NCBI RefSeq assembly: GCF_020447265.1
Contig: NZ_JAJADR010000014.1
Coordinates: 1 to 64,000, forward strand
DNA from: Hymenobacter lucidus
Lineage (GTDB): Bacteria > Bacteroidota > Bacteroidia > Cytophagales > Hymenobacteraceae
DNA: 64,000 nucleotides
Direction of reading: 5' to 3'
In this document: piece by piece, positions 41,571-50,022 of the stretch
Layout: each line of letters begins with the position of its first letter
Position numbering within the stretch: position 1 is the first letter of the stretch
The notes under the pieces: generated by a model
What the model saw: only the letters and a program-made list of their open reading frames with translations
Told to the model about the DNA's origin: nothing
The model's database searches: none
Program-made: the position numbers and the translations under genes

Positions 41571-42288
41571 GCGCCGCAAGCCGGCCAAACTTAGTGACCA
41601 GGAAAAAGAGATTTTAACCCACATCGACAGCATTTTCGCGGCTCTTAACACCACCGCTACCTTGCTGCCCGTGTCTGACCGGGGCAAGGGCAACCGTTAC
41701 GAAATCTACCTGTACCTGCGCCTGGCCCGCCTGCTAAAACGGCAAGCCACAACTTTTGCGCCCGTGTGCAAGACGCCTGGCACTTTTCTCTTCAACGAGT
41801 CGCCGGGCACCGTCAACGACAAGCATAGCTACTTCGCCTTTACCCACAACAAAGAGGACTTTGAACTCCGCAACGGGGTAGAGTTTAAGGGCCACAGCAT
41901 GAATCACGAGGTGGATATTTCCATCAGCAAGCCTCTTCTGACGGGCACCTATGGCCCACTCCAGGATTTGCGGCTGGCCATTGAGTGCAAGTACCACGGC
42001 AAGAAAAACAACCTAAAAGGCCAATTGCGCAGTTTGGCGGGTACGGTGATTGATTTGAACGAGTACGCCCATGGCTGGAAGAGCGGACTTTACTTTTATT
42101 ATTATTATTATGGGATAAGTTTCTATGCGTTTTTTGCCTCCCAGCACGAAGTCACTGACACGAACGGCTACCTAAGCTACTTGCGCAACTACGGTATCGG
42201 GCCGCTATTCAACTTTCACCCTTCCAGTAGTGACCGAGCGGCCGCTTGGCGTCTAGTGCAGCATTTTTTACGCGACCCGACTCCCTGA
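41539..42288 (+). CDS. Putative PD-(D/E)XK endonuclease
   Basis: A 249-residue protein with Lys-rich start (TKTTTKRRKPAK) and a PD-(D/E)XK signature: HEVDISIS (Asp126) followed by LRLAIECKYHGKK (Glu149, Lys151). The later part YFYYYYYGISFYAF is an odd Tyr-rich stretch coded by repeated TAT/TAC. It is coupled to the upstream gene and converges on another PD-(D/E)XK-type gene, with a strong terminator between. Defence role likely but unproven. Confidence 0.7.
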   Translation: MPVAPTKTTTKRRKPAKLSDQEKEILTHIDSIFAALNTTATLLPVSDRGKGNRYEIYLYLRLARLLKRQATTFAPVCKTPGTFLFNESPGTVNDKHSYFAFTHNKEDFELRNGVEFKGHSMNHEVDISISKPLLTGTYGPLQDLRLAIECKYHGKKNNLKGQLRSLAGTVIDLNEYAHGWKSGLYFYYYYYGISFYAFFASQHEVTDTNGYLSYLRNYGIGPLFNFHPSSSDRAAAWRLVQHFLRDPTP

Positions 42289-42299
42289 CGATGGGGGCG

Positions 42300-42347
42300 C
42301 TTGACTGCCTATCCGGGCGACAGGTACCGCCCGGATAGGCGGTCAAG
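42300..42347. terminator. Bidirectional terminator between convergent genes
   Basis: A 20-bp inverted repeat, arms 42300-42319 and 42328-42347 with one mismatch and an 8-base loop, lies between two convergent genes. It overlaps the last codons of the minus-strand gene. The stem is GC-rich (core GCCTATCCGGGCG). Confidence 0.75.
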
Positions 42348-44082
42348 TGCCGATTATCTTGACGATTACATCGGTGAACAGCTCGGAGTTGCGGGCCGAT
42401 TCCGGTACGTGTTCCTGCGTGTAGAAGCGGGCAAATACTTCGAAGGGCGTCAGACGATAATCCGGCAGTTGGGTATGCTGGTGGTACGCGTCGAACATGG
42501 CAAACAAGTTGAGCAGGTTTTGGGCCAAGTAATATTCTCGCAGTTCAAAAAAGCTCAAGCTAACAAACGTGACGTCCTTGACCTGCATTCCGTTTGGTGC
42601 AGCGGCCGCCAGAGCTTGGAACTGCTCTTTGTACCGTTTGTTGAGTCCTTCCGCCCCAAAAGAATTGTCGGTGTAGACCACGACCGGGTACAGTTCCAAC
42701 TGGTCGGGGCGGTCGGGGTCAAACGACAAGCCCCGCGCTTCAACGTCCAAAATGGCGTTCCACAACTGAGTAATGCCTTTTGGGCTGTTCTGCTGGTTGA
42801 CCACGAACTTCTTGTCTAGCTCTGCATACAGCGCGGCCTGGTCGGCGTTGTTTTTCGCACTGGCGTTGAGTAACACATCTTTGAACTCGATTAGGCAAAC
42901 CTTGTTGCCTTCCCGGATGTAAGCGTCGCATAGCTCTTCGCCGGCTGAGTTAACGCAGGCCGCCCCGAAGTACTTGGTTGCCGTTGGGAAAGCCGCTTGC
43001 AGCACTAGCGGCAAGTAGATTTCCTCGGTGAAGTTCTTTCCCTTATCGGATAGGAAGTCCACCTTCACCTTTTTGCTTCGTAGGAAAGCGGAGAAGGCAA
43101 AAACCTGGGCTTTGTAAAACTGGTCTAGCAGGAAGCTAACGTCGAGCAGCAAATAACGGCCCGGGGCCGCCTTGAACAGAAACCGGTTCCGTAGCGGGGT
43201 AAAACTATCATCCTCACGGTAGGAGGGGATGTGGTCATTGATGCATAGCGTGTCGATGAACGCCTCATCGGCCTCGCCCGCGACGAAGAACTCCCCCATG
43301 TTCAGTCGCTGCGTCACGGAGTCAGTGCCAACGCCTGCGCATTGGAATAGCACCAGGAGGTTGCGAAACATTCGCATGAACCCTGACACGTGGCGTTGGG
43401 CGTAAAACTCGGCCATGAGCGGCTGGTAAAGTGGCTGGCTCTCCAGGTATTCGTAAAATTTGACGCCTCGCACCACTTGGTTGCCAAAATCAGTGGTTGA
43501 AGCGAAGTCCTTCTGATAGAGAAAGTGGGTCAGCATGACGTCCTCAAGACGGTCGGCGTCGGCCGCTTGTTGTACTGCATCCGGGGGAACCTGCAGTTTC
43601 TTGTTGGCGTGCAGGTTAACGATGAGGTAGGCATCAAACACCTGCTGGGCCTGCTCTGGATTTAATTCACAGTAGGGCAGCGAGTTATACGTTGAGAAAA
43701 TAAGCCCGTAGAACAGCAGGTTGGAGTAGCGCCAAAACATCATGGGCTGGTTGCCGGCGGCGGCGGCCTGCCTGATGACTTCCACCCACCGCGCGATGGC
43801 GTCGGGTCCGCATTTGCTCAGTAGGCTGTCCGCCAGCCCCGCTTGGAGCAGACCTCCTCTCTCTGAGGTTTCACTCAGGTACAAGCGCACATTATAATTG
43901 GAAATGTAAGTGAGCAGCGTAGCTGAGGGAATGCCCTTGAGGAGTTCGCGGGCATCTTCAAGCGTTTTCTCGGTTCCATAAAACTGCTCGTAATCAAGCA
44001 GCAGAAGCAGTTGCATTCGTGTGTCAAGCATAAATAGGGGAGAAGCAGTTCGGTGGTAAGAGGGGTAGTTGAAAGCAGCCAT
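42343..44082 (-). CDS. Large hypothetical protein with PD-(D/E)XK-like C-terminal core
   Basis: A 579-residue protein. The first ~340 residues are helical and unrecognised. The C-terminal part has ELCDAYIREGNKVCLIEFKDVL, giving Asp386, Glu399 and Lys401 in the D...ExK order of a PD-(D/E)XK nuclease, with a Gln-containing helix after it (NADQAALYAELDKKF). No methylase or helicase partner is found next to it. It faces the 41.0-42.3 kb pair across a terminator. I infer a nuclease effector; other options are a decayed or inactive fold. Confidence 0.7.
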   Translation of the reverse strand: MAAFNYPSYHRTASPLFMLDTRMQLLLLLDYEQFYGTEKTLEDARELLKGIPSATLLTYISNYNVRLYLSETSERGGLLQAGLADSLLSKCGPDAIARWVEVIRQAAAAGNQPMMFWRYSNLLFYGLIFSTYNSLPYCELNPEQAQQVFDAYLIVNLHANKKLQVPPDAVQQAADADRLEDVMLTHFLYQKDFASTTDFGNQVVRGVKFYEYLESQPLYQPLMAEFYAQRHVSGFMRMFRNLLVLFQCAGVGTDSVTQRLNMGEFFVAGEADEAFIDTLCINDHIPSYREDDSFTPLRNRFLFKAAPGRYLLLDVSFLLDQFYKAQVFAFSAFLRSKKVKVDFLSDKGKNFTEEIYLPLVLQAAFPTATKYFGAACVNSAGEELCDAYIREGNKVCLIEFKDVLLNASAKNNADQAALYAELDKKFVVNQQNSPKGITQLWNAILDVEARGLSFDPDRPDQLELYPVVVYTDNSFGAEGLNKRYKEQFQALAAAAPNGMQVKDVTFVSLSFFELREYYLAQNLLNLFAMFDAYHQHTQLPDYRLTPFEVFARFYTQEHVPESARNSELFTDVIVKIIGT

Positions 44083-44360
44083 TACGTATTAAACAATAAA
44101 ACGGCTTCTCAGCAATCGCCAGAGGCATTCATTGACCGTACTCTATTGGTTACCAGTCGGCTATTGTGCGATATTCTGGCCAGTCCACTTATCTCTCACA
44201 TTTTATAAGCAAGACTGCCAGAGCTTCCCTCGGAATCAGTACAGCCCGGGACTCATTAACTGAGGCTAAGAAAATCCAATAAAGAGGCCTAGCATGCTCA
44301 AAATGGTGTTTCTGCAGAACAAAAGCGTGGTTTTACTGCCGTTGCTGAGCTGGGGTTTCG

Positions 44361-44902
44361 CTTATAAAACGTGCTAGTTTGCCTCTTTGCAAGACCAGTT
44401 GACTTATAAAACGTGGTAATTCGTTGTTAGTTAGAAGTTATTATAAAGTTAGTAAGTACTGATTCCACCTTGAAAAAAGTTGAAATGGCTTATAAAAAGT
44501 GGTGCAAGGCTTTAAGAAGCCCGTGGCTCAGTCGCAACTGAGGCTGCTTATAAAACGTGGTTTTAAGCGGGTAATATGCTGCATTTACTTAGAAAAGTGC
44601 AATCCAATTGGTCGTTGGGTGAGTCTGCTTTTTTTGTTGTTTTCTTGTCTGTTCTGGCCCGGGGTTTGAACCACCCCCCTGAAAGCTTTTCCGAATGCCC
44701 ATCAACAACCTTTGTGAGTTTATTTGTTTTTCCTTGTCTATTTGTAGGGCTCACAAGTGCCTGATAATCAATAGTATATAAAGGTATAAAACCACTTTTT
44801 ATAAGCGAAAAACCACGTTTTATACCTTTTATTACCACGTTTTATAAGTAAACTCTCACGTTTTATAAGTCTATGAACCACGTTTTATAAGCGAAAAACC
44901 AC
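44361..44902. other. Replication origin with iterons
   Basis: The 15-base iteron CTTATAAAACGTGGT occurs in plus orientation at 44361 (ends CTAG), 44403, 44489 (AAAAGTGGT) and 44547, and in inverted form (ACCACGTTTTATAAG) at 44791 (CTTTTT form), 44812 (ends ATACC), 44834, 44855 (CTCACG start) and 44877; a partial ACCACG is at 44897. So nine near-full copies face the initiator gene that starts at 44978. The AT-rich interval 44562-44790 between the two groups is a natural opening site. No clear DnaA box was noticed. Confidence 0.88.
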
Positions 44903-44977
44903 GCCCAACTACCACTGTGGTTTTTTATCTGCCGGCGGCTTACATTTGCTTCATCCCGCGTCCTTATGTCCTAGTCT

Positions 44978-45928
44978 ATGAAGCCTGAAGATACTGCCGT
45001 TGTACTTGTGGAACCGGCCCCGGTTCCCGTCGTCCGCCAGCACAACGCCATAACCCAGGCCCGTTACGACTACACGGCCTGCCAGCTGGACATCTTCTTC
45101 TACCTGCTCTCCCGGCTCCGCCGGGATGATACCCCGGACCAAGAGTATACCATCTACGTGAAGGACGTAGAGGCCCTGACCGGGCGGCAGTGGAACTACC
45201 AGCAGCTGCGCGAAGCGACAGCCGACATGGGCTCGCGCATGTTCGAGGTGGAAAATGAGCGCACCTACCAGCAGTTGTGGATGTTTCAGCGGGTAGAGTA
45301 CATCAAGGGCAAGGGCTGCCTGCAGATTCAGCTGGCGGCGCCCATCCGGCCCTTTCTGTTCAACCTCAAGGAAAACTTCACCTCCTACCAGCTGCACTCG
45401 GCCCTGAAGCTGAGCAGCAAGTACGCCAAGCGCATCTACCAGCTGGTAAGCCAGTGGAAGGACAAGACCTCGACGCGCACCTACCCGCTGGACGAGTTCA
45501 AGCAGATGCTGCACCTGAAAGACCCCAAGGGCAAGGAGCCGGAGCTGTTTCAGAACATCAGCCAACTCAAGGCCCGGGTGCTCGACATTGCCGTGCGCCA
45601 GGTCAGCGAGCACACCGACCTTAAGATTGACTACGAGCTGGTCAAGAAGGGGCGGGCCTACGATGCCGTGCGCTTTACCATCGCCCGTCAGCAGCCCCAG
45701 CAGCTGCCCATTCCCTTCGAGCAGCCCGCCGAGGATGCCCGCGCCCACGCGGCCCGGCAGAGCCTAGAGATGCTGGGCATCACCCAGCCCCAGCTGGTGG
45801 CCACCATCCTGGCCGACCCCAAGCACCTGGACCAGCTCTTCAAGTTCACCTACCAGCTCAAGACCGACAAGGTGAAAGCGACCAAAAATCCGGGCGGGCT
45901 ATTTTTGAAAATCTGCGGCCTACGGTGA
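44978..45928 (+). CDS. repB: Plasmid replication initiator, Rep_3/RepB family
   Basis: A 316-residue initiator of two winged-helix domains: WH1 (NAITQARYDYTACQLDIFFYLLSRL...) and WH2 (YAKRIYQLVSQWKDKTSTRTYPLDEFKQML), the typical Rep_3 layout. Monomers bind iterons and open the origin; dimers repress the gene and pair plasmids. It lies 87 bp after the last inverted iterons, so it should be autoregulated by them. The C-terminal ~75 residues are an extra helical part. Confidence 0.93.
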   Translation: MKPEDTAVVLVEPAPVPVVRQHNAITQARYDYTACQLDIFFYLLSRLRRDDTPDQEYTIYVKDVEALTGRQWNYQQLREATADMGSRMFEVENERTYQQLWMFQRVEYIKGKGCLQIQLAAPIRPFLFNLKENFTSYQLHSALKLSSKYAKRIYQLVSQWKDKTSTRTYPLDEFKQMLHLKDPKGKEPELFQNISQLKARVLDIAVRQVSEHTDLKIDYELVKKGRAYDAVRFTIARQQPQQLPIPFEQPAEDARAHAARQSLEMLGITQPQLVATILADPKHLDQLFKFTYQLKTDKVKATKNPGGLFLKICGLR

Positions 45929-45986
45929 GCGGGCTCATTATAGTTCGTTGAATACTAAACAATTGAATGGTTTTTGACAAAAACAC

Positions 45987-46017
45987 TTGTTTAATCGCAG
46001 CTGATATGTTATTTTTG
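45987..46017 (+). promoter_or_regulatory. Bacteroidota-type promoter after repB
   Basis: TTG at 45987-45989, 20 bases, then TATTTTTG at 46010-46017: a textbook TTG-N20-TAnnTTTG match. It starts a transcript over 46024-46457 ending in a strong terminator, with no large gene inside, which could be a small RNA or a short-peptide message. Confidence 0.7.
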
Positions 46018-46276
46018 TAAGTGGAGGGATAAAACCAATCGGGTCGTATTCCTTCTACTTGATTAGCTCTCTCAAGAGACGCCCAACCATCAACAAGTAG
46101 AGAAGCCGCTCGTTTCGAATCTCGTTAACGGCGTTAAGTCTGTGCTCAAGCGCTCCCCAGTGAGAAACCTACTGTATTACTACTACTGGTTTCTTGTCTT
46201 GACGACTCCCTTGACTGCATTAGGTGCAATGCACCGCTACTACAATGACTTAACTTCAATTAAAACAGAGATTTCT

Positions 46277-46408
46277 ATGGCAAAAAACAACCATCATACA
46301 AACAATGACGGCAATCAGGTTGCTGATTGCAAACAGAGTGCGGACTTGGCAACCCTAGAGCGAGAAGCGAAGTTTGAGCAGCCAACTACTACCGGGCGCA
46401 ATATTTAG
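46277..46408 (+). CDS. Possible small peptide between promoter and terminator
   Basis: A 43-residue frame starting MAKNNHHTNNDGNQ and ending with TTTGRNI, polar and Asn/His-rich at the N-terminus, without motif. A longer version from GTG at 46142 adds a Tyr-rich hydrophobic part (LLYYYYWFLVLTTPL) that could be a membrane segment. It sits in a transcript bounded by a strong promoter and a terminator. The transcript could also be non-coding. Confidence 0.35.
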   Translation: MAKNNHHTNNDGNQVADCKQSADLATLEREAKFEQPTTTGRNI

Positions 46409-46426
46409 CCACATAGGCTCATATAG

Positions 46427-46457
46427 AAAAAGGTGACAGGTGACTGTCACCTTTTTT
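46427..46457 (+). terminator. Intrinsic terminator
   Basis: A 13-bp stem AAAAAGGTGACAG / CTGTCACCTTTTT with loop GTGA, followed by a further T, 18 bp after the small frame. It closes the short unit that starts at the promoter 45987-46017 and shields hipBA from it. Confidence 0.9.
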
Positions 46458-46528
46458 GGTTTAAGAAGGATTTTCACACATCCCCTCCTGGACCAGCAGC
46501 ATTATTGCCATGCCGGTCATTTGGGTGC

Positions 46529-46582
46529 AATGCGCAATATAGTGAGCGCAATTACGTATTATTGCTCATTGAATTGCGCATT
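46529..46582. promoter_or_regulatory. hipBA operator with four half-repeats
   Basis: AATGCGCAAT at 46529-46538 and its exact inverse ATTGCGCATT at 46573-46582 flank a second, weaker pair (GAGCGCAAT at 46544-46552, ATTGCTCATT at 46561-46570). The last half-site touches the hipB start codon at 46583. This is the usual form of a HipB operator region that allows autorepression by HipB or HipBA. Confidence 0.7.
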
Positions 46583-46906
46583 ATGCCTAAAGAACCGGTC
46601 GTCCTGCTGCCCCGCCTACAGCACTTGTTAACCCAGACGGGCGAAAACATCCGGCTGGCCCGCCTGCGCCGTAAGCTCAGCGCGGCCCGGGTAGCCGAGC
46701 GCGCGGCCATCAGCCGCAACACCCTGCACGCCATCGAGCAGGGGAGTGCCACGGTGAGCATGGGCGGCTACCTGCAGGTGCTGTTCGTGCTGGGCCTGGA
46801 AAAGACCATTCTGGAGCTGGCTGCCGACGATATGCTGGGCCGCAAGCTGCAGGACGCGGAGCTAACGGTCAGCGCGCGGGCTCCCAAACAATCCTCCAAC
46901 GAGTAG
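46583..46906 (+). CDS. hipB: HipB-type antitoxin, helix-turn-helix
   Basis: A 107-residue XRE-type HTH protein (GENIRLARLRRKLSAARVAERAAISRNTLHAIEQGSATVSMGGYLQVLFVLGL). It should bind the four half-sites just upstream and neutralise HipA encoded 4 bp downstream. I chose the ATG at 46583 because the operator ends there and upstream codons are not protein-like. Length and order (B before A) are usual. Confidence 0.92.
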   Translation: MPKEPVVLLPRLQHLLTQTGENIRLARLRRKLSAARVAERAAISRNTLHAIEQGSATVSMGGYLQVLFVLGLEKTILELAADDMLGRKLQDAELTVSARAPKQSSNE

Positions 46907-46910
46907 CGCC

Positions 46911-48188
46911 GTGGCCAAGACCGCAGAACGCCGCCAGCTGCTGGTGTACGCCGACTGGCAGGGGCTGCCCGCCGGGCCCCACCTGATGGGCACGCTCTCG
47001 GCCGTGCCGGTGCGGGGCAAGGAAGTGTTTTCCTTCGCTTATGATGCGCAGTGGCTGGCCTTGCCGCAGGCCCAGACGCTGGACCCCGCGCTGCAGCTGT
47101 TTGCCGGCCCCCAGTACCTGCCTGAAGACCAGTCCAACTTTGGCCTGTTCCTGGATTCCTCACCCGACCGCTGGGGCCGGCTGCTCATGCGCCGGCGCGA
47201 ATCGGCGCTGGCCCGCCAGGAAGAACGCCGCGAGCGGCCGCTGCTCGAATCGGATTACCTGCTGGGCGTCTTCGACGGGCACCGCATGGGCGGGCTGCGC
47301 TTCAAAACCGACCCGGCAGGCCCGTTCCTCGACGACAACCGGGCTATGGCGGCCCCGCCGTGGACTTCGCTACGCGAGCTGGAGCACGCCAGCCTGCAGC
47401 TCGAGCGCGTGGATGCGCCCCAGGACCCGGACTACCTCAAGTGGCTGTTTATGCTGGTGGCGCCCGGCTCCTCGCTGGGCGGGGCGCGGCCCAAGGCCAG
47501 CGTGGTGGACGAGCACGGCCGGCTCTGGATTGCCAAGTTTCCCAGCGGCCAGGACGAGCACGACGTGGGCGCCTGGGAAGCCGTGGTGAACGAGTTGGCC
47601 TTGGCGGCCGGCCTGCAGGTGGCCACCGGCCGCGCCCAGCGCTTCAACAGCCGCCACCATACCTACCTCTCCCAGCGCTTTGACCGCACGGCCACAGGGG
47701 AGCGGTTGCACTTTGCCTCCGCCATGACCCTGCTGGGCTACCAGGACGGCACCGACCACCAGGACGGGGCCAGCTACCTGGACCTGGCCGGCCTGCTCGT
47801 GCAGCAGGGCGCCCACGTGGCCGAGGACCTGACGGAGCTCTGGCGGCGCATTGTCTTCAACATCTGCGTGTCCAACACCGACGACCACCTGCGTAACCAC
47901 GGCTTTCTGCTCACGCCCCAGGGCTGGCGCCTCTCGCCGGCCTTTGACCTGAACCCGATTCGCTACGGGCAGGGCCTCAAGCTCAACATCTCCGAAACCG
48001 ATAACGCGCTGGACCTCGACCTGGCCCGGGAGGTAGCGCCCTACTTCCGGCTTTCGGCCGCCCAGGCCGATGCGGTCCTGACCCAGGTGGTACACGCGGT
48101 GCGGCAGTGGCCCGGGGTGGCTAGCCGGCATCAGCTGTCCCGAACCGAACAGGAAATGATGGCAGGCGCATTTGAGGCGGCACGGTAG
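46911..48188 (+). CDS. hipA: HipA-type serine/threonine kinase toxin
   Basis: A 425-residue full-length HipA kinase with GTG start, 4 bp after hipB. Seen: DSSPDRWGRLLMRRRE, the glycine loop SSLGGARPKASVVDEHG, catalytic NTDDHLRNHGFLL, and FDLNP metal motif. HipA toxins phosphorylate glutamyl- or other aminoacyl-tRNA synthetases and cause dormancy; here the pair probably stabilises the plasmid. All key residues look intact, so it should be active. Confidence 0.93.
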   Translation: MAKTAERRQLLVYADWQGLPAGPHLMGTLSAVPVRGKEVFSFAYDAQWLALPQAQTLDPALQLFAGPQYLPEDQSNFGLFLDSSPDRWGRLLMRRRESALARQEERRERPLLESDYLLGVFDGHRMGGLRFKTDPAGPFLDDNRAMAAPPWTSLRELEHASLQLERVDAPQDPDYLKWLFMLVAPGSSLGGARPKASVVDEHGRLWIAKFPSGQDEHDVGAWEAVVNELALAAGLQVATGRAQRFNSRHHTYLSQRFDRTATGERLHFASAMTLLGYQDGTDHQDGASYLDLAGLLVQQGAHVAEDLTELWRRIVFNICVSNTDDHLRNHGFLLTPQGWRLSPAFDLNPIRYGQGLKLNISETDNALDLDLAREVAPYFRLSAAQADAVLTQVVHAVRQWPGVASRHQLSRTEQEMMAGAFEAAR

Positions 48189-48347
48189 AAGGCCTGGTAC
48201 ATAGCCCCATGCCCTTACGGCTTGAGGTGAAAGCCTTAAGCGCAAGCCGCCGCTGGCAAAAAGGAGAAAACAGCTTCCGCAAAGGCGCACCTGCTTCCAC
48301 AACGAGCAGCATGCGTACAACCCGTTTTCACCCGTAAACCCTTGGCC

Positions 48348-48749
48348 ATGGCAGTAGCACAACCGTATCTGAAAGCAGCCCTCCTCGTGGGAGTGGCCCT
48401 GGCCGTGGTGAGCTGGAGCGCGAAACCAGCTGCTCCCCAGCCCCAGAAAGTGCGGCTCTCCCGCATCGTGGTCGATTCCACCCAGCTCGCCCGCTACAAA
48501 GCCTTCCTGAAGGAAGAGGTGGAAGCCTCCATCCAAAAAGAGCCGGGCGTGCTGACGTTGTACGCCGTGTTCGAAAGGAAGCGGCCGAACCACCTGACCA
48601 TCCTGGAAATGTATGCCACCGAGGCGGCGTACCAGGCGCACATCAAAACTCCGCACTTCCTCAAGTACAAACAGGGCACGCTGGCCATGGTGCAGGAGTT
48701 GGAGCTCATTGATACGGACCCGCTCATTCCAAATTTGAAAATCAAATAA
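48348..48749 (+). CDS. Putative exported quinol monooxygenase (ABM domain)
   Basis: A 133-residue protein with an N-terminal hydrophobic segment (AALLVGVALAVVSW) that may be a signal or anchor, then an ABM domain of YgiN type (PGVLTLYAVFERKRPNHLTILEMYATEAAYQAHIKTPHF). The conserved His in QAHIKTPHF fits the family. It probably acts on quinols or related aromatic compounds at the membrane. It stands alone downstream of hipA. Confidence 0.85.
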   Translation: MAVAQPYLKAALLVGVALAVVSWSAKPAAPQPQKVRLSRIVVDSTQLARYKAFLKEEVEASIQKEPGVLTLYAVFERKRPNHLTILEMYATEAAYQAHIKTPHFLKYKQGTLAMVQELELIDTDPLIPNLKIK

Positions 48750-48876
48750 ATCAGCAGGCAGAATAGACGGGCAAGAGGGCAACTGTACCGGTCCCGGTCC
48801 CGGAGCAGGGGAAGAAACAGGGGCTGGCAGCACCCGGACCAATGACTTTACCCCTGTGGATTGATGTGCGAGTTTA

Positions 48877-48932
48877 TACCCGCTCGGGTACAGGCACGGA
48901 TACTTTTGGTGGTTTTATACCCGAACGGGTAT
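48877..48932. promoter_or_regulatory. Pair of TACCCG-NN-CGGGTA palindromes
   Basis: TACCCGCTCGGGTA at 48877-48890 and TACCCGAACGGGTA at 48918-48931 (16 bp, with flanking A and T) are 41 bp apart, about four helical turns. Between them is TACTTTTG (48901-48908), a TAnnTTTG box on the plus strand without a clear -33. The interval is otherwise bounded by two convergent genes. They look like operators for an unknown dimer. Confidence 0.6.
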
Positions 48933-48959
48933 CCGATAAGCCGCGAGTAGGCCCCGCGG

Positions 48960-49241
48960 CTATCCGGCCGCGGCCGCCGCTTCGGCCCGGACCACGGCAA
49001 ATAACTCCTCTTCCGCTACCTGGAGCACCCGCGCCAGTTGCTGCAGCTCGCCCACGGTGCAGGTAATGGGGCTGCGCTTGCGCGTGTCGTAGGTACGGGC
49101 CGATACACCCCAGGCTTCCACGATGCGCTTGCGCGTGCCGGCTACCTCCAGCAGCTCGGCCAGGGTGCTGACCCGGTGCACGCGCGGCGGGCTGGTCAGG
49201 GGCTCGGTAAAGGCAACGGTGGGAGCAGCAACTTTAGACAT
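48960..49241 (-). CDS. Small helix-turn-helix protein
   Basis: A 93-residue protein; the middle (TLAELLEVAGTRKRIVEAWGVSARTYDTRKRSPITCTVGELQQLARVL) looks like an XRE-type HTH with a short Ala-rich tail. It could be the binder of the two palindromes that lie 28 bp beyond its stop, but the location after the gene is unusual for autoregulation. Family not recognised with certainty. Confidence 0.65.
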   Translation of the reverse strand: MSKVAAPTVAFTEPLTSPPRVHRVSTLAELLEVAGTRKRIVEAWGVSARTYDTRKRSPITCTVGELQQLARVLQVAEEELFAVVRAEAAAAAG

Positions 49242-49410
49242 CAGAAAAAGTCAAAAAGGGAATAGACAAAAGCGCAGAAGTTGCTCAATTTACGTAACGC
49301 CTTGCTATTTGGCTGGTAAGAACTCGGCTTAAATCCATTAATTATTCCGGGCTGGGCGAATAAGTATCCGGCAACAGGCCCATGGCCTCGACTTCTGCCT
49401 AACCGGTAGG

Positions 49411-49968
49411 ATGACGCGGCAAACAAGCGCCGAAAACCCGGCAACTCAGGTATGCGTCATGGGTAGTATTCTGCTGTTTATCGGCTTACACCTTGGACCT
49501 ACTGCTTTGAAAAACGCTGACCACCGCGCCGCGATACCCAATCCGGCGCTCACCGCCTTCAGTGCCCTGATTGGGGAATGGGAAACGACCGGCACTCACC
49601 CGCAGCTGCCCGGCAAGACCCTGCACGGGCAGGCCTCGTTTCAGTGGCTGGAAGGGGGCGCCTTCGTGCTCATGCACGCCAGTCTTGCGGAGGAGGGCTT
49701 TCCGGCGAACGTTGCCATTTTTGGCAGCGACAACACCCGGCAGCAGTGGTTCATGCTCTACTTCGACGAGCGGCAGGTGTCGCGCAAATGCGACGTCACC
49801 TTTCAGGGCAACGTGCTGAAGTGGTGGCGCAGCGGGCCGGAATTCTCCCAGCGCTACACGTTTACCCTCGCCAACGATGGCAACACCATCGTCAGCCGCG
49901 GCGAGATGTCGAAGGACGGCAAGAATTGGGAGCCGGACTTAGACCTCACCTATACCCGCATCCGGTAG
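49411..49968 (+). CDS. DUF1579-like exported protein
   Basis: A 185-residue protein. The main part from residue ~46 (FSALIGEWETTGTHPQLPGKTLHGQASFQWLEGGAFVLMHAS) and the ending DLTYTRIR resemble DUF1579-type lipocalin-like proteins. A hydrophobic segment lies at MGSILLFIGLHLGPTA (residues 17-32); if the start is ATG at 49459, this would be a normal signal peptide. Function unknown; a hydrolase gene follows. Confidence 0.65.
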   Translation: MTRQTSAENPATQVCVMGSILLFIGLHLGPTALKNADHRAAIPNPALTAFSALIGEWETTGTHPQLPGKTLHGQASFQWLEGGAFVLMHASLAEEGFPANVAIFGSDNTRQQWFMLYFDERQVSRKCDVTFQGNVLKWWRSGPEFSQRYTFTLANDGNTIVSRGEMSKDGKNWEPDLDLTYTRIR

Positions 49969-50022
49969 CCGATGCAGCCGCCGGCCGGGCTTTACTGCAA
50001 CTCACTCCCTGCTTTTTATCCC

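Noticed and set aside
47370..48842. 490-codon minus-strand frame antisense to hipA
   Set aside because: Shadow frame; HipA on the other strand has all kinase motifs.
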